Shown piece by piece: positions 19,341 through 26,937 of a DNA stretch of 64,000 bases. This stretch comes from Methylococcales bacterium. Lineage in GTDB: Bacteria; Pseudomonadota; Gammaproteobacteria; Methylococcales; Methylomonadaceae. Numbering within the stretch: the first letter of the stretch is position 1; the number at the start of each line of letters is the position of its first letter. The stretch is taken from NCBI GenBank assembly GCA_028712795.1, contig JAQTPT010000001.1:1-64000 (forward strand). Direction: 5' to 3'. Both the position numbers and the translations under genes were made by a program. The notes beneath the pieces are model-generated. The model had not been told where the DNA came from. It made no database searches and saw only the letters and a program-made list of their open reading frames with translations.

Positions 19341-19799
19341 TCAGACATAGTCTCCCGAAGTCCACGTGTGCCGCTCGGCCTGGACATATTTGCACCAAGC
19401 GTAAAGAGCATCATAGATCACTAGACCATGAGCGAGCATTTCATGATCGTCCTGGAAATTGTGGGAAAGTCCCAGGGAAATTGCCAAGAGTCCTGCTGCC
19501 TGCGGAGCCAGATCCAGTCGGTCGGTGTCGGCTCCGCGCACGATCACTGCGAGAGACTGCAAAGCCGGATCGGTTAGCTGGTATTTTTGCAAAAAGCTGT
19601 CAAAACTGCACAGCTCACCGACATGCGAAAGCTCGGCGCCGGGAATATCATAAGGAATGGCTCCGGTTTGTTCCGCAACGCGAAATACCTCATCCCCCGG
19701 CACATAGAGAAACTGCGCTTCCGGGTCGATAAAGCGTTGGATCAACCATGGACAGGCAATACGGTCGATTTTTGGACGTTCACGGGTGATCCATTGCAT
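19341..19799 (-). CDS. ChrB C-terminal-domain protein (chromate resistance)
   Basis: This 152 aa protein matches only the C-terminal part of ChrB, starting with WITRERPKIDRIACPWLIQRFIDPEAQFLYVP, which parallels WATRQRPWVDRLASAWLIRRFIDAEARFIWL in the full-length ChrB of the same operon. I chose the ATG at 19799 because ATAGGAG lies just before it and homology starts there. A longer frame reaching 19883 overlaps DUF1259 and looks spurious. The domain is of uncertain biochemistry; it accompanies ChrA in many chromate loci. It is the last gene of the operon, 11 bp after DUF1259. Confidence 0.85.
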   Translation of the reverse strand: MQWITRERPKIDRIACPWLIQRFIDPEAQFLYVPGDEVFRVAEQTGAIPYDIPGAELSHVGELCSFDSFLQKYQLTDPALQSLAVIVRGADTDRLDLAPQAAGLLAISLGLSHNFQDDHEMLAHGLVIYDALYAWCKYVQAERHTWTSGDYV

Positions 19800-19810
19800 G
19801 GGTTTTGCTC

Positions 19811-20725
19811 CTATGATTTTGCCTGGGTATCCAATGCGGATTTGATGCCTTTGGCCAGGTCGCTGACAGAGCCTGTCCCCCAATAGTGCAGGAGAATGAT
19901 CTTGGGCGATTCTCCGATCATGTGGTGATGTATCGCAGTGATAAAAATGCCCGCACTCCGCAGGGCCTTTAACACGCCTTGTAATTCTGACTCCAGCATG
20001 GCGAAGTCGCCATCCACGACGGCTTTTTTATCGCTGCCTGCAAATGCCGCCCAGGTATTAACGCCCATGGACTTACCGGCATCGTGCCCCGCCATCATCG
20101 TCGACCGGCCTATGGTCACTTTATAGATTTCGCCAGCCTTCTCGACTGGAACGCCGATGATCGTTTCGATCGCTTTCGGATCCAGCGAAGTCTTGCTGGC
20201 GGCGAAGGGCGTATGGGGCACATGAGTCTTGCCGCCGCTGGTGTTTTTTATTTCCAGAAAGATTTTACCTACGCCCGTCGCAAGCTTGTCCGGATTGCCC
20301 ATACCGCCAATGTGCATGAACATCACTTTTGGGGTGTCCCAGAGGAAATGGTTATGCAAGGCGGTGACTTCGATGCCGTTATCCAGCGCGATGCTCAGCA
20401 CCGGATTGACCTGGTCCTCCTGCAACACCAGGTCGCCCATGACCATCGCCTGATTGCCCGCCGGTTTGAAAGCTGCCCACGAAGTAAGCCCCATTGGGGG
20501 GATCATTTTGACCCCGGCTACGGTCACGGCGAGATCGGTTCGGGGAACGCTGACCTTAAAAACGTGCTCGGCGGCATCCAATTTGCCTTTAACGCCGGTT
20601 AGTTTTTCTATCTTAATCGTATCCAGTGAGTCCACAGGGCTTGGTTCCTGCTGAGCAAAAACCTGACCGGAAACTAAAGCAAATAACAACAGCATGGAAG
20701 CCTGATACCAACGGAATGTGTTCAT
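19811..20725 (-). CDS. Exported DUF1259 protein
   Basis: This 304 aa protein has a signal peptide (about 1-24, ending VFAQ) and two copies of the DUF1259 unit (about 40-165 and 175-295). Each unit has a GxxSWAAF or GVNTWAAF segment and a His-rich loop: VTALHNHFLWDTPKVMFMH in the first, ITAIHHHMIGESPKIILLH in the second. The paired histidines suggest a metal site, by inference. Function is not established. It overlaps chrA by 4 bp, and the link with chromate genes is common in my knowledge of such loci. Confidence 0.88.
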   Translation of the reverse strand: MNTFRWYQASMLLLFALVSGQVFAQQEPSPVDSLDTIKIEKLTGVKGKLDAAEHVFKVSVPRTDLAVTVAGVKMIPPMGLTSWAAFKPAGNQAMVMGDLVLQEDQVNPVLSIALDNGIEVTALHNHFLWDTPKVMFMHIGGMGNPDKLATGVGKIFLEIKNTSGGKTHVPHTPFAASKTSLDPKAIETIIGVPVEKAGEIYKVTIGRSTMMAGHDAGKSMGVNTWAAFAGSDKKAVVDGDFAMLESELQGVLKALRSAGIFITAIHHHMIGESPKIILLHYWGTGSVSDLAKGIKSALDTQAKS

Positions 20726-22098
20726 GGGAAAACTCCTGCCTGGGCAAGCCAGGGTTTGAGAAAATTAAACAAAAGCCCGGCTGCGCCGCAGGCGGCGATC
20801 ACCGGGATCACGCCGGCTTTGTAGCGCAACAATGCCAGCAGCGCGGCAAGGCCAATCAAGGAGGCAATCGCATCGAAACGACCTGCGAAACCTTGCGGCC
20901 AGAAGACGTGATATGCAAAAAACGCCGCCAAGTTCAGGATAACGCCGACCACAGCGGCGGTGATGCCGGTCAACGGCGCGGTAAATTTCAAGTTGCCATG
21001 CGTGGACTCGACCAAAGGACCGCCCGCCAAAATAAACAGGAAACTGGGCAAAAACGTGAAATAAGTGACGACGAATGCCGACGTCGCGCCCGCTAAAAAA
21101 AGCTGATCCGGTCCAAACAAGGTTTTTGTCCATCCGGCGACGAAGCCGACGAAGGTGACAACTATAATCAACGGCCCCGGCGTGGTTTCACCCAAGGCTA
21201 AACCGTCGATCATTTGATGCGGCGTCAACCAGTGGTAATGCTCGACAGCTCCTTGATAGACATAGGGCAAAACCGCGTAAGCGCCGCCGAACGTCAGCAA
21301 CGCCGCTTTGGTGAAAAACCAGCCCATTTGCGTCAGCGCCCCATTCCAGCCGTAGCGCACGCACAGAAAGCCCATGGCGCCGCCCCACAAGATCAATCCG
21401 GCGCAAATCAATTTGCTTAAGTTAAGCCAGTTAAAACGGGCATGGGCAGGTATCGGCGTGTCGTCGTCGATCAGGGCCGGACCGTAACTGGTTTTGGCCG
21501 CGCCGTGTCCACCGCCAACGACGAATTTCTCCGGCGCAAACTTGCCGCCGATAGCGCCGAGCAGCGCCGCAACAAAAACGATGAGGGGAAACGGTGAATG
21601 CAATAAGAATATAGCAAGAAACGCCAAGGCCGCCATCGTCCACAGCAGCCGGTTTTTCAATGCCCGCGAGCCGATGCGGTAGGCTGCGAACAGCACGATG
21701 GCGGTCACCGCCGGTTTGATACCATAGAGCACGGCGGCAACGGCAGGCACGTGGCCGAAGGTCATATAAATCCAGCCCAAACCAATCAGGATGAACACCG
21801 AGGGCAGGACGAACAAGCCTCCGGCGATTACCCCGCCCCATGTGCGGTGCATCAGCCAGCCGATATAGGTCGCCAATTGCTGTGCCTCGGGGCCCGGCAG
21901 CAACATGCAATAATTGAGAGCATGCAGATAACGCCGTTCGGAAATCCAGCGTTTCTTCTCGACCAAATCCTGATGCATGATGGCAATTTGCCCCGCCGGG
22001 CCGCCGAAACTGATGAAACCAAGTTTCAGCCAATACCAAAAAGCTTGTGCCAACTTGACTGGCGGTGGCGGCATTTGCGATGGATCGGGTTTATTCAT
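20722..22098 (-). CDS. chrA: Chromate efflux transporter ChrA
   Basis: This 458 aa inner-membrane protein expels chromate. It has the two halves of long-chain CHR transporters; the first holds FWYWLKLGFISFGGPAGQIAIMH and LPGPEAQQLATYIGW, the second FFTKAALLTFGGAYAVLPYVYQGAV and LGETTPGPLIIVVTFVGF. These are the paired CHR signatures. Start overlaps the chrB stop and stop overlaps DUF1259, giving a tightly coupled operon chrB-chrA-DUF1259-chrB(C). Confidence 0.95.
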   Translation of the reverse strand: MNKPDPSQMPPPPVKLAQAFWYWLKLGFISFGGPAGQIAIMHQDLVEKKRWISERRYLHALNYCMLLPGPEAQQLATYIGWLMHRTWGGVIAGGLFVLPSVFILIGLGWIYMTFGHVPAVAAVLYGIKPAVTAIVLFAAYRIGSRALKNRLLWTMAALAFLAIFLLHSPFPLIVFVAALLGAIGGKFAPEKFVVGGGHGAAKTSYGPALIDDDTPIPAHARFNWLNLSKLICAGLILWGGAMGFLCVRYGWNGALTQMGWFFTKAALLTFGGAYAVLPYVYQGAVEHYHWLTPHQMIDGLALGETTPGPLIIVVTFVGFVAGWTKTLFGPDQLFLAGATSAFVVTYFTFLPSFLFILAGGPLVESTHGNLKFTAPLTGITAAVVGVILNLAAFFAYHVFWPQGFAGRFDAIASLIGLAALLALLRYKAGVIPVIAACGAAGLLFNFLKPWLAQAGVFP

Positions 22099-23045
22099 GA
22101 GTCGGTTCCTGAAAAAGCCTGATAAAAGGCATCAAAAATCTTTTCTGTTTCAGCGAGCAGTTCATTGTCGTCAGTCCAACGTTGCCGCATCCCGCCGATG
22201 AGCGTTTCCAGTCCTGCCGCTTCCGGCGCTGGAATCCCGCCGACATCGAGAAAATGCACTAATACGCCGATACGGCTCAAGGCGGTATCTTCTGTCAGCC
22301 CGAAACTCGCCAATAGAACCTCGAACGTAACTTTAGCGCCGATATGCGTATACGCAGCACCGTCAAAATCAAAGCCCAGCGCCCCGGAAGGACAATCCTC
22401 CGGTTTTGCAAGCCATATAAATCGAGCTTCAGCGTCAATAAAGCGTCGAATCAGCCAGGCACTGGCGAGCCGGTCGACCCATGGGCGTTGCCGCGTCGCC
22501 CATATCCGGCCTTGATAGTCCTGGCGTTGCAATAATTTAATCCGCCGTTGCACTGCACGGGGCTCATCCGGCGACAGACGCTCCCTGATGGCTTGTTCCA
22601 AATCGGCCAGAGCCGAAGCTACTTGCTCCCGAGCTATATTTGGAAAAAAATCCAGCATAGCTACTATTTCAAAATCCTTACGCAATCGCAGCACCCGCCG
22701 CTGTGCTTGGCCTAGATCCTCAGTATCCAGTTCCTGTGCATTTTTCCGAATCATTTCGAGCAGCTTGGCGTAATCATCAGAGCGATCGAACAACGCTTCA
22801 AATAGGCTTTGCTGTTCCTGATCCGCGCTGTCCAAGAGCAATACCTGGGCATTACCGCCACAGGCTCTAACTTCTTCAGCCTGAACTTGAAAAGCTTGCC
22901 GGAACTCTGGCCGATGTGGCAATAAATAAACACCATCACGAAGCACGCTACAACCTAATGCTTTAAGCGCCCGCCAAACACGCATACGTCCGGTGGCCTT
23001 TTGGGTTGGTAAGCTGATAACTAGAAGTAACCAGAATGGTCTCAT
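22095..23045 (-). CDS. chrB: Chromate resistance regulator ChrB
   Basis: This 316 aa protein has an N-terminal part with LPTQKATGRMRVWRALKALGCSVLRDGVYLLP, the winged-helix-like ChrB N-domain, and a C-terminal ChrB domain (about 180-310). In studied systems ChrB senses chromate and controls chrA. Here it heads the operon and overlaps chrA by 4 bp. The 400 bp upstream region is shared with the divergent nitrate regulator. Confidence 0.9.
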   Translation of the reverse strand: MRPFWLLLVISLPTQKATGRMRVWRALKALGCSVLRDGVYLLPHRPEFRQAFQVQAEEVRACGGNAQVLLLDSADQEQQSLFEALFDRSDDYAKLLEMIRKNAQELDTEDLGQAQRRVLRLRKDFEIVAMLDFFPNIAREQVASALADLEQAIRERLSPDEPRAVQRRIKLLQRQDYQGRIWATRQRPWVDRLASAWLIRRFIDAEARFIWLAKPEDCPSGALGFDFDGAAYTHIGAKVTFEVLLASFGLTEDTALSRIGVLVHFLDVGGIPAPEAAGLETLIGGMRQRWTDDNELLAETEKIFDAFYQAFSGTDS

Positions 23046-23363
23046 ATAAAATATATAGAATATATAACAATAATGTTTAGTATTCTACATATTTAAATAT
23101 CTCTACAAAAGTAGTTTTTCAATTAGGGAATACTGGTAATGACAATCCTGATTAGAATAAATCATTTGCCAAGATGTAAATATGAATACTCATTAGCTCC
23201 TAATCATAAAAAAGAAATTGATGCATCCTGATATCACACGCACCAATTTAGTACGTCGCCTTTAGCCTTTTAATAAACGTTTAACCGCATTATTTTGGAG
23301 CAAGTCTTTTATAACTAGTTGTTTATATAAAATAAAATACAAAATAATGCCATTTAATTAGCT

Positions 23364-23381
23364 TTGGCATAATCCCTGCTT
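23364..23381 (+). promoter_or_regulatory. Sigma54 (RpoN) promoter for the ANTAR regulator gene
   Basis: TTGGCATAATCCCTGCTT carries GG (23366-23367) and GC (23378-23379) ten bases apart, as in the -24/-12 consensus TGGCAC-N5-TTGC. Predicted start of transcription is about 23391. A weak NtrC-like site (CGCACC-N5-AGTACG, 23239-23255) lies about 120 bp upstream. Confidence 0.65.
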
Positions 23382-23415
23382 TATTTAAGTTTAAACACGG
23401 TTTCAAATGCTATAT

Positions 23416-23438
23416 CGTTGGTGCACCAACGTCTTTTT
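23416..23438 (+). terminator. Attenuator-like hairpin in the ANTAR gene leader
   Basis: CGTTGG (23416-23421) pairs with CCAACG (23426-23431) around TGCA, followed by TCTTTTT. It lies between the predicted transcription start and the start codon, so it could cause early termination. The same 16 bases form a perfect palindrome and contain TGGTGCA, so a protein-binding role is also possible. Confidence 0.45.
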
Positions 23439-23483
23439 GAATACTAAATGTTTGCTACCATTACCTTATACCGATGCAACTCC

Positions 23484-24059
23484 ATGAATAGGATTAATGT
23501 ATTACTGATTGAACACGATATTAGCAAAACATTACTGGAAAACAGCCTTCAAGCCTCGGGTTTCGAATTACTGAAAACTCAATATAGTCCAACGTTTTTG
23601 TCGCTGATCAAGGAAATCTCACCTGATATCATTATTTTTAATCTTGATACACCCTCAAAAAAGTTACTGGCTGATTTGCAAACCCTTAATATTCAATCGC
23701 CATTGCCAGTAGTTATGTTTGCCACCGACGGCAATGTCGACACCATTAACCAGGCTATTAAAGCCGAGGTCAGTGCTTTTATAGTCGATGGTCTTGAGCA
23801 CAACCGCATTAAAAGCATCATCAATGTGGCGATCGCCAGGTTCAAACATCAACAATGCCTCAACAATGCCCTGGAAGAAGCGCGTGCTAAACTTGAAGGC
23901 AGAAAACAAATCGATCGTGCCAAAGCCATTTTAATCAAAACCCAAAACTTTACCGAAGACGAGGCTTACCACACGCTCAGAAAGTTGGCGATGAATAGAA
24001 ATATTAGCCTGGGTGAAATGGCTAAAAACGTTATTGTCATGTCGGAACTGTTTAAATGA
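23484..24059 (+). CDS. ANTAR-domain response-regulator-like antiterminator (NasT type)
   Basis: This 191 aa protein has a receiver-like domain (about 5-115; Asp55 in IIIFNLDTPS at the phosphorylation site, but without the usual full acidic pocket) and a C-terminal ANTAR RNA-binding domain (about 125-185, with QIDRAKAILIKTQNFTEDEAYHTLRKLAM). ANTAR proteins such as NasT, NasR and EutV bind paired hexaloop hairpins and prevent intrinsic termination. Just such hairpins lie at 25211-25271 in front of nrtA. I chose ATG 23484 because family homology starts there; an ATG at 23448 is possible. Neither has a good ribosome site. Confidence 0.85.
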   Translation: MNRINVLLIEHDISKTLLENSLQASGFELLKTQYSPTFLSLIKEISPDIIIFNLDTPSKKLLADLQTLNIQSPLPVVMFATDGNVDTINQAIKAEVSAFIVDGLEHNRIKSIINVAIARFKHQQCLNNALEEARAKLEGRKQIDRAKAILIKTQNFTEDEAYHTLRKLAMNRNISLGEMAKNVIVMSELFK

Positions 24060-24084
24060 TAGGTCTTAACTGAACCCCAACACC

Positions 24085-25008
24085 ATGAAAACGTTTATCA
24101 AAGTCACTGAAATATGGATTCCGGATAAAGACCGCACCCAGTTGGAATTTGGCTCGGGTCTATATGGCGGGCTAATCGATTTTAAAGAGGCCAGCGAACA
24201 ACAACTGTTTGCTTACAATGAAGGCTTACCAGGCAAGGCCTGGGCGGCGGGCCATCCGATTGTGCTGACTAAATTCGAGCACTCTTATTTTAAGCGGACC
24301 GCCGCCGCTAAAAAGGCTGGCTTGACTTGCGGCATTGCGATACCCATTTTTTCAGGCGATTTTCTGATGGCAGTCGTCGTTTTCTTGTGTGGCGATGATG
24401 AGCATCATGCGGGTGCTATTGAAGTGTGGCGCACTAATCCGGCATTGGAAAACCAGCTCCATGTGATGGATGGTTATTACGGGACGCTGCACCGCTTTGA
24501 AGCCATATCCAGAAATATCAGCGTACCTAAAGGACAAGGATTGCCTGGGCTAGCTTGGCAAACCGGCCTGCCAGTGCTTATTGATGATATAAGCAAAGCT
24601 GAAACCTTCATCCGGACTTCCGACGCAAAACAGGCGGGCATTAGCATGGGGATTGGCATTCCTGTTTCCGACAATCCGGGACAGACCTACATCATGACTT
24701 TTCTATCGGCTAAAGCCACGCCCATTGCCAAACGAATCCAAATATGGATTCCCGATGCGCAAGGCAAACAACTCATCTGCCAACAGGGTTATAGTAAAAA
24801 CAGCAATGATCTGGCAAAAATGTTTGAAACAATCACCGTTAACAAAGGTGAAGGGGCGCTCGGCCGGGTCTGGTTGACCGGGGTGCCGGTTATTACCGGA
24901 GATCATGAGCCCGATTATAATCCCGAACTTGATAGCCTCAGCAGTATGCTAGCCATTCCCGTCATAGAGCAAGGCCGGTTAAAAGCGATTGTCAGTTTTT
25001 TGTTTTAA
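24085..25008 (+). CDS. Triple GAF-repeat protein, candidate sensor partner of the ANTAR regulator
   Basis: This 307 aa soluble protein consists of three similar units (about 1-105, 108-215, 216-307). Each has a motif of the form NEGLPGKAWAAGHPIVL, GQGLPGLAWQTGLPVLI or GEGALGRVWLTGVPVIT, followed by an AxxIPI/GIPV strand, as in small-molecule-binding GAF domains. No output domain is present. It lies 25 bp after the ANTAR gene on the same strand. In NasS-NasT systems this place is held by NasS, an NrtA-like nitrate-binding protein; here a GAF protein takes it. Ligand unknown. The sensor role is inference. Confidence 0.7.
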   Translation: MKTFIKVTEIWIPDKDRTQLEFGSGLYGGLIDFKEASEQQLFAYNEGLPGKAWAAGHPIVLTKFEHSYFKRTAAAKKAGLTCGIAIPIFSGDFLMAVVVFLCGDDEHHAGAIEVWRTNPALENQLHVMDGYYGTLHRFEAISRNISVPKGQGLPGLAWQTGLPVLIDDISKAETFIRTSDAKQAGISMGIGIPVSDNPGQTYIMTFLSAKATPIAKRIQIWIPDAQGKQLICQQGYSKNSNDLAKMFETITVNKGEGALGRVWLTGVPVITGDHEPDYNPELDSLSSMLAIPVIEQGRLKAIVSFLF

Positions 25009-25021
25009 AAACGAAGCAAAT

Positions 25022-25070
25022 AGTTCGTATTTGGTGCAGAAAATGCCCATTATTGCACATTACTAGAGCA
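25022..25070 (+). promoter_or_regulatory. Paired NtrC-like sites upstream of nrtA
   Basis: The NtrC consensus is TGCACC-N5-GGTGCA. TGCACA-TTACT-AGAGCA at 25054-25070 fits with 9 of 12 positions. GGTGCA at 25033-25038 forms the right half of a weaker site (25022-25038). Centre-to-centre distance is 32 bp, about three helical turns, the same spacing as at the narK-nirB enhancer in this window and in the classic glnA enhancer. The sigma54 promoter is about 120 bp downstream. Confidence 0.5.
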
Positions 25071-25179
25071 TAAAAGCCACCCATTGTGTTGCCAGCAACG
25101 TACGGTCCACTTTCATAAATCTATTTTAACTTGCTGTATTAACTAAGCTATTTTAAATAAAAAATATCTATTTAAAATA

Positions 25180-25197
25180 TTGGCACATCTTCTGCTT
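25180..25197 (+). promoter_or_regulatory. Sigma54 promoter of the nrtA operon
   Basis: TTGGCACATCTTCTGCTT has GG (25182-25183) and GC (25194-25195) with exactly ten bases between, and a full TTGGCAC -24 element. The predicted start is about 25207, only a few bases before the first leader hairpin (25211). Confidence 0.75.
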
Positions 25198-25210
25198 TAT
25201 TATTTACAGA

Positions 25211-25271
25211 GGTTCCAAAGTTGGAGCCACAAATTCATACTCTAAGTTGAGTAAATACTCAAAGTTGAGTA
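25211..25271 (+). promoter_or_regulatory. Three tandem hexaloop hairpins, candidate ANTAR-binding RNA
   Basis: Hairpin 1: GGTTCC (25211-25216), loop AAAGTT, GGAGCC (25223-25228). Hairpin 2: TACTC (25238-25242), loop TAAGTT, GAGTA (25249-25253). Hairpin 3: TACTC (25256-25260), loop AAAGTT, GAGTA (25267-25271). ANTAR target RNAs have two adjacent stem-loops with six-base loops bearing A at position 1 and G at position 4; loops 1 and 3 meet this and loop 2 has U at position 1. An intrinsic terminator follows within 10 bases, so binding could switch the terminator off. Confidence 0.75.
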
Positions 25272-25279
25272 ATCAGACA

Positions 25280-25339
25280 AAGGCGTCGACAAAATATTGT
25301 GTTGTTAGTGACACTATGATTTTGCGATGCCTTTTTTTT
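25280..25339 (+). terminator. Leader intrinsic terminator (attenuator) before nrtA
   Basis: GGCGTCG-A-CAAAAT (25282-25295) pairs with ATTTTG-CGATGCC (25319-25331), with one bulge and one wobble, then eight T (25332-25339). It lies 31 bp before the nrtA start codon and after the predicted transcription start, so it must be passed for the transporter to be made. Confidence 0.85.
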
Positions 25340-25370
25340 GCCCTGAATTTCCATACAGGATAAAGCTATC

Positions 25371-26771
25371 ATGAAAGAACCCCGAAAACTGACTATTAAA
25401 AATCTGGTTACAGCACTCTCTGCTGCAGCCGTTATAACAACATTGAGCTTTTCATCCAGCGTTGGCGCTGTTGAAAAACTGGAAAAAGAAAACCTCAAAT
25501 TTGGCTTTATCAAATTAACTGACATGGCGCCTTTAGCCGTTGCTTTTGAAAAAGGCTATTTTGAAGATGAAGGCCTTTCCGTTCAGATCGAAGCGCAAGC
25601 CAACTGGAAGGTTTTACTGGACCGGGTCATCAATGGCGAGTTGGATGGCGCGCACATGCTGGCGACATTGCCATTTGGAACCGCCATTGGCTATGGCACT
25701 AAAGCGGACATTATCAGCGCTTTCACGATGACCTTAAATGGCGATGCGATTACAGTCTCTAATGATGTGTGGAAACAAATGAAACCGCAGATACCCATGA
25801 AGGGCGGTAAACCGGTACATCCAATCAAAGCGGACGCCTTAAAACCAGTGCTTGAGAAATACAAAAGCGCAGGCAAGCCCTTCAATATGGCAATGACCTT
25901 CCCGGTCGGAACACATAATATGAAATTACGTTACTGGCTGGCAGCCGGTGGTATTAAGCCTGGATATTACGCGCCGCCTGAAGACACTTCCGGCCAAATA
26001 GACGCCGAAGCCAAATTGTCGGTGACCCCTCCACCGCAAATGCCAGCCACTATGGATTCAGGCACTATTGTTGGCTACTGCGTCGGCGAACCCTGGAATC
26101 AACAAGCTGTTTTTAAAGGCATAGGCGTTCCCGTCATCAGCGACTATGAACTGATGAAAAATACACCTGAAAAGATTTTTGGGGTGACCCAAGAATGGGC
26201 GGATAAAAATCCCAATACCCACAAGGCAGTGATCAAAGCCCTGATTCGCGCCTCTTTGTGGCTGGATGCCGAGAACAACAAAAACCGTAATGAAGGCGTG
26301 GAAATGCTGTCGCAAAAACAGTATGTCGGCGCTGACTATGAGGTTATTGCCAACAGCATGAACGGCACCTTTGAATTCGAAAAAGGTGATAAACGCGCGT
26401 TGCCTGATTTTAACGTGTTTTCCCGTTATAACGCTTCTTATCCCTATTACAGTGATGCCGTATGGAGCTTGACGCAAATGCGGCGCTGGGGACAAATCAA
26501 TGAACAGAAGCCTGATACCTGGTACATGGAGACAGCCAAGAAAGTTTACCGTCCTGATATTTTCATGGCTGCGGCTAAGGCGCTGATTGCCGAAGGCAAA
26601 GCTAAAGCTGGCGACTTCCCTTCCGATAAGGAATCAGGCTTTAAAGCGCCGAGTTCCGACTTCATTGACGGTATTGTTTTTGACGGCACCAAACCAAATG
26701 AGTATCTGACTAAATTTCCTATTGGACTTAAAGGCAAACAAAAGGTGGCCGGTGGCAAGGTTGTTGAGTAG
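25371..26771 (+). CDS. nrtA: Nitrate ABC transporter substrate-binding protein (NrtA type)
   Basis: This 466 aa protein has an N-terminal export signal (about 1-33, ending SVGA) and the NrtA/CmpA fold: LKFGFIKLTDMAPLAVAFEKGYFEDEGL (about 42-70), GELDGAHMLATLPFGTAIG, GTHNMKLRYWLAAGGI and GYCVGEPWNQQAV. These segments line the nitrate or nitrite site in the family. There is no lipobox, so it is either free in the periplasm or held by the uncleaved signal. It is followed by nrtB and nrtCD. Expression appears to be set by the sigma54 promoter and leader attenuator directly upstream. Confidence 0.92.
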   Translation: MKEPRKLTIKNLVTALSAAAVITTLSFSSSVGAVEKLEKENLKFGFIKLTDMAPLAVAFEKGYFEDEGLSVQIEAQANWKVLLDRVINGELDGAHMLATLPFGTAIGYGTKADIISAFTMTLNGDAITVSNDVWKQMKPQIPMKGGKPVHPIKADALKPVLEKYKSAGKPFNMAMTFPVGTHNMKLRYWLAAGGIKPGYYAPPEDTSGQIDAEAKLSVTPPPQMPATMDSGTIVGYCVGEPWNQQAVFKGIGVPVISDYELMKNTPEKIFGVTQEWADKNPNTHKAVIKALIRASLWLDAENNKNRNEGVEMLSQKQYVGADYEVIANSMNGTFEFEKGDKRALPDFNVFSRYNASYPYYSDAVWSLTQMRRWGQINEQKPDTWYMETAKKVYRPDIFMAAAKALIAEGKAKAGDFPSDKESGFKAPSSDFIDGIVFDGTKPNEYLTKFPIGLKGKQKVAGGKVVE

Positions 26772-26780
26772 TGGCTGGCC

Positions 26781-26895
26781 AGGGGCAACCGCTAGGGATT
26801 GCCCCTACTGACCGTGGTAGCGTAGGAGCGGGTCATGCCCGCGACAAAATGGCGATTATTGCGACAATTAATCTCGCATCGCTCGCTCCTGCGAA
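26781..26895. repeat. REP-like repeat cluster between nrtA and nrtB
   Basis: AGGGGCAA (26781-26788) pairs with TTGCCCCT (26799-26806). Then GTAGGAGCGGGTCATGCCCG begins at 26822, a REP-type palindrome of the GTAGGAGCGGGC...GCCCGCGA kind, and about 26872-26895 holds a second copy in the opposite direction. An inverted REP pair inside an operon can stabilise the upstream mRNA and lower downstream expression, favouring more binding protein than membrane component. Confidence 0.7.
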
Positions 26896-26937
26896 CTGAC
26901 AGATGATTTATTGCTAATGCGCAAATCGAGGTGAAAA

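Noticed and set aside
19800..19883. Longer start for the short ChrB-domain protein
   Set aside because: It would overlap the end of DUF1259 by 73 bp in another frame, and similarity and a ribosome site begin at 19799.
23416..23431. TGGTGCACCA palindrome as an NtrC enhancer site
   Set aside because: It lies downstream of the predicted start and lacks the N5 spacing; a hairpin reading fits better.
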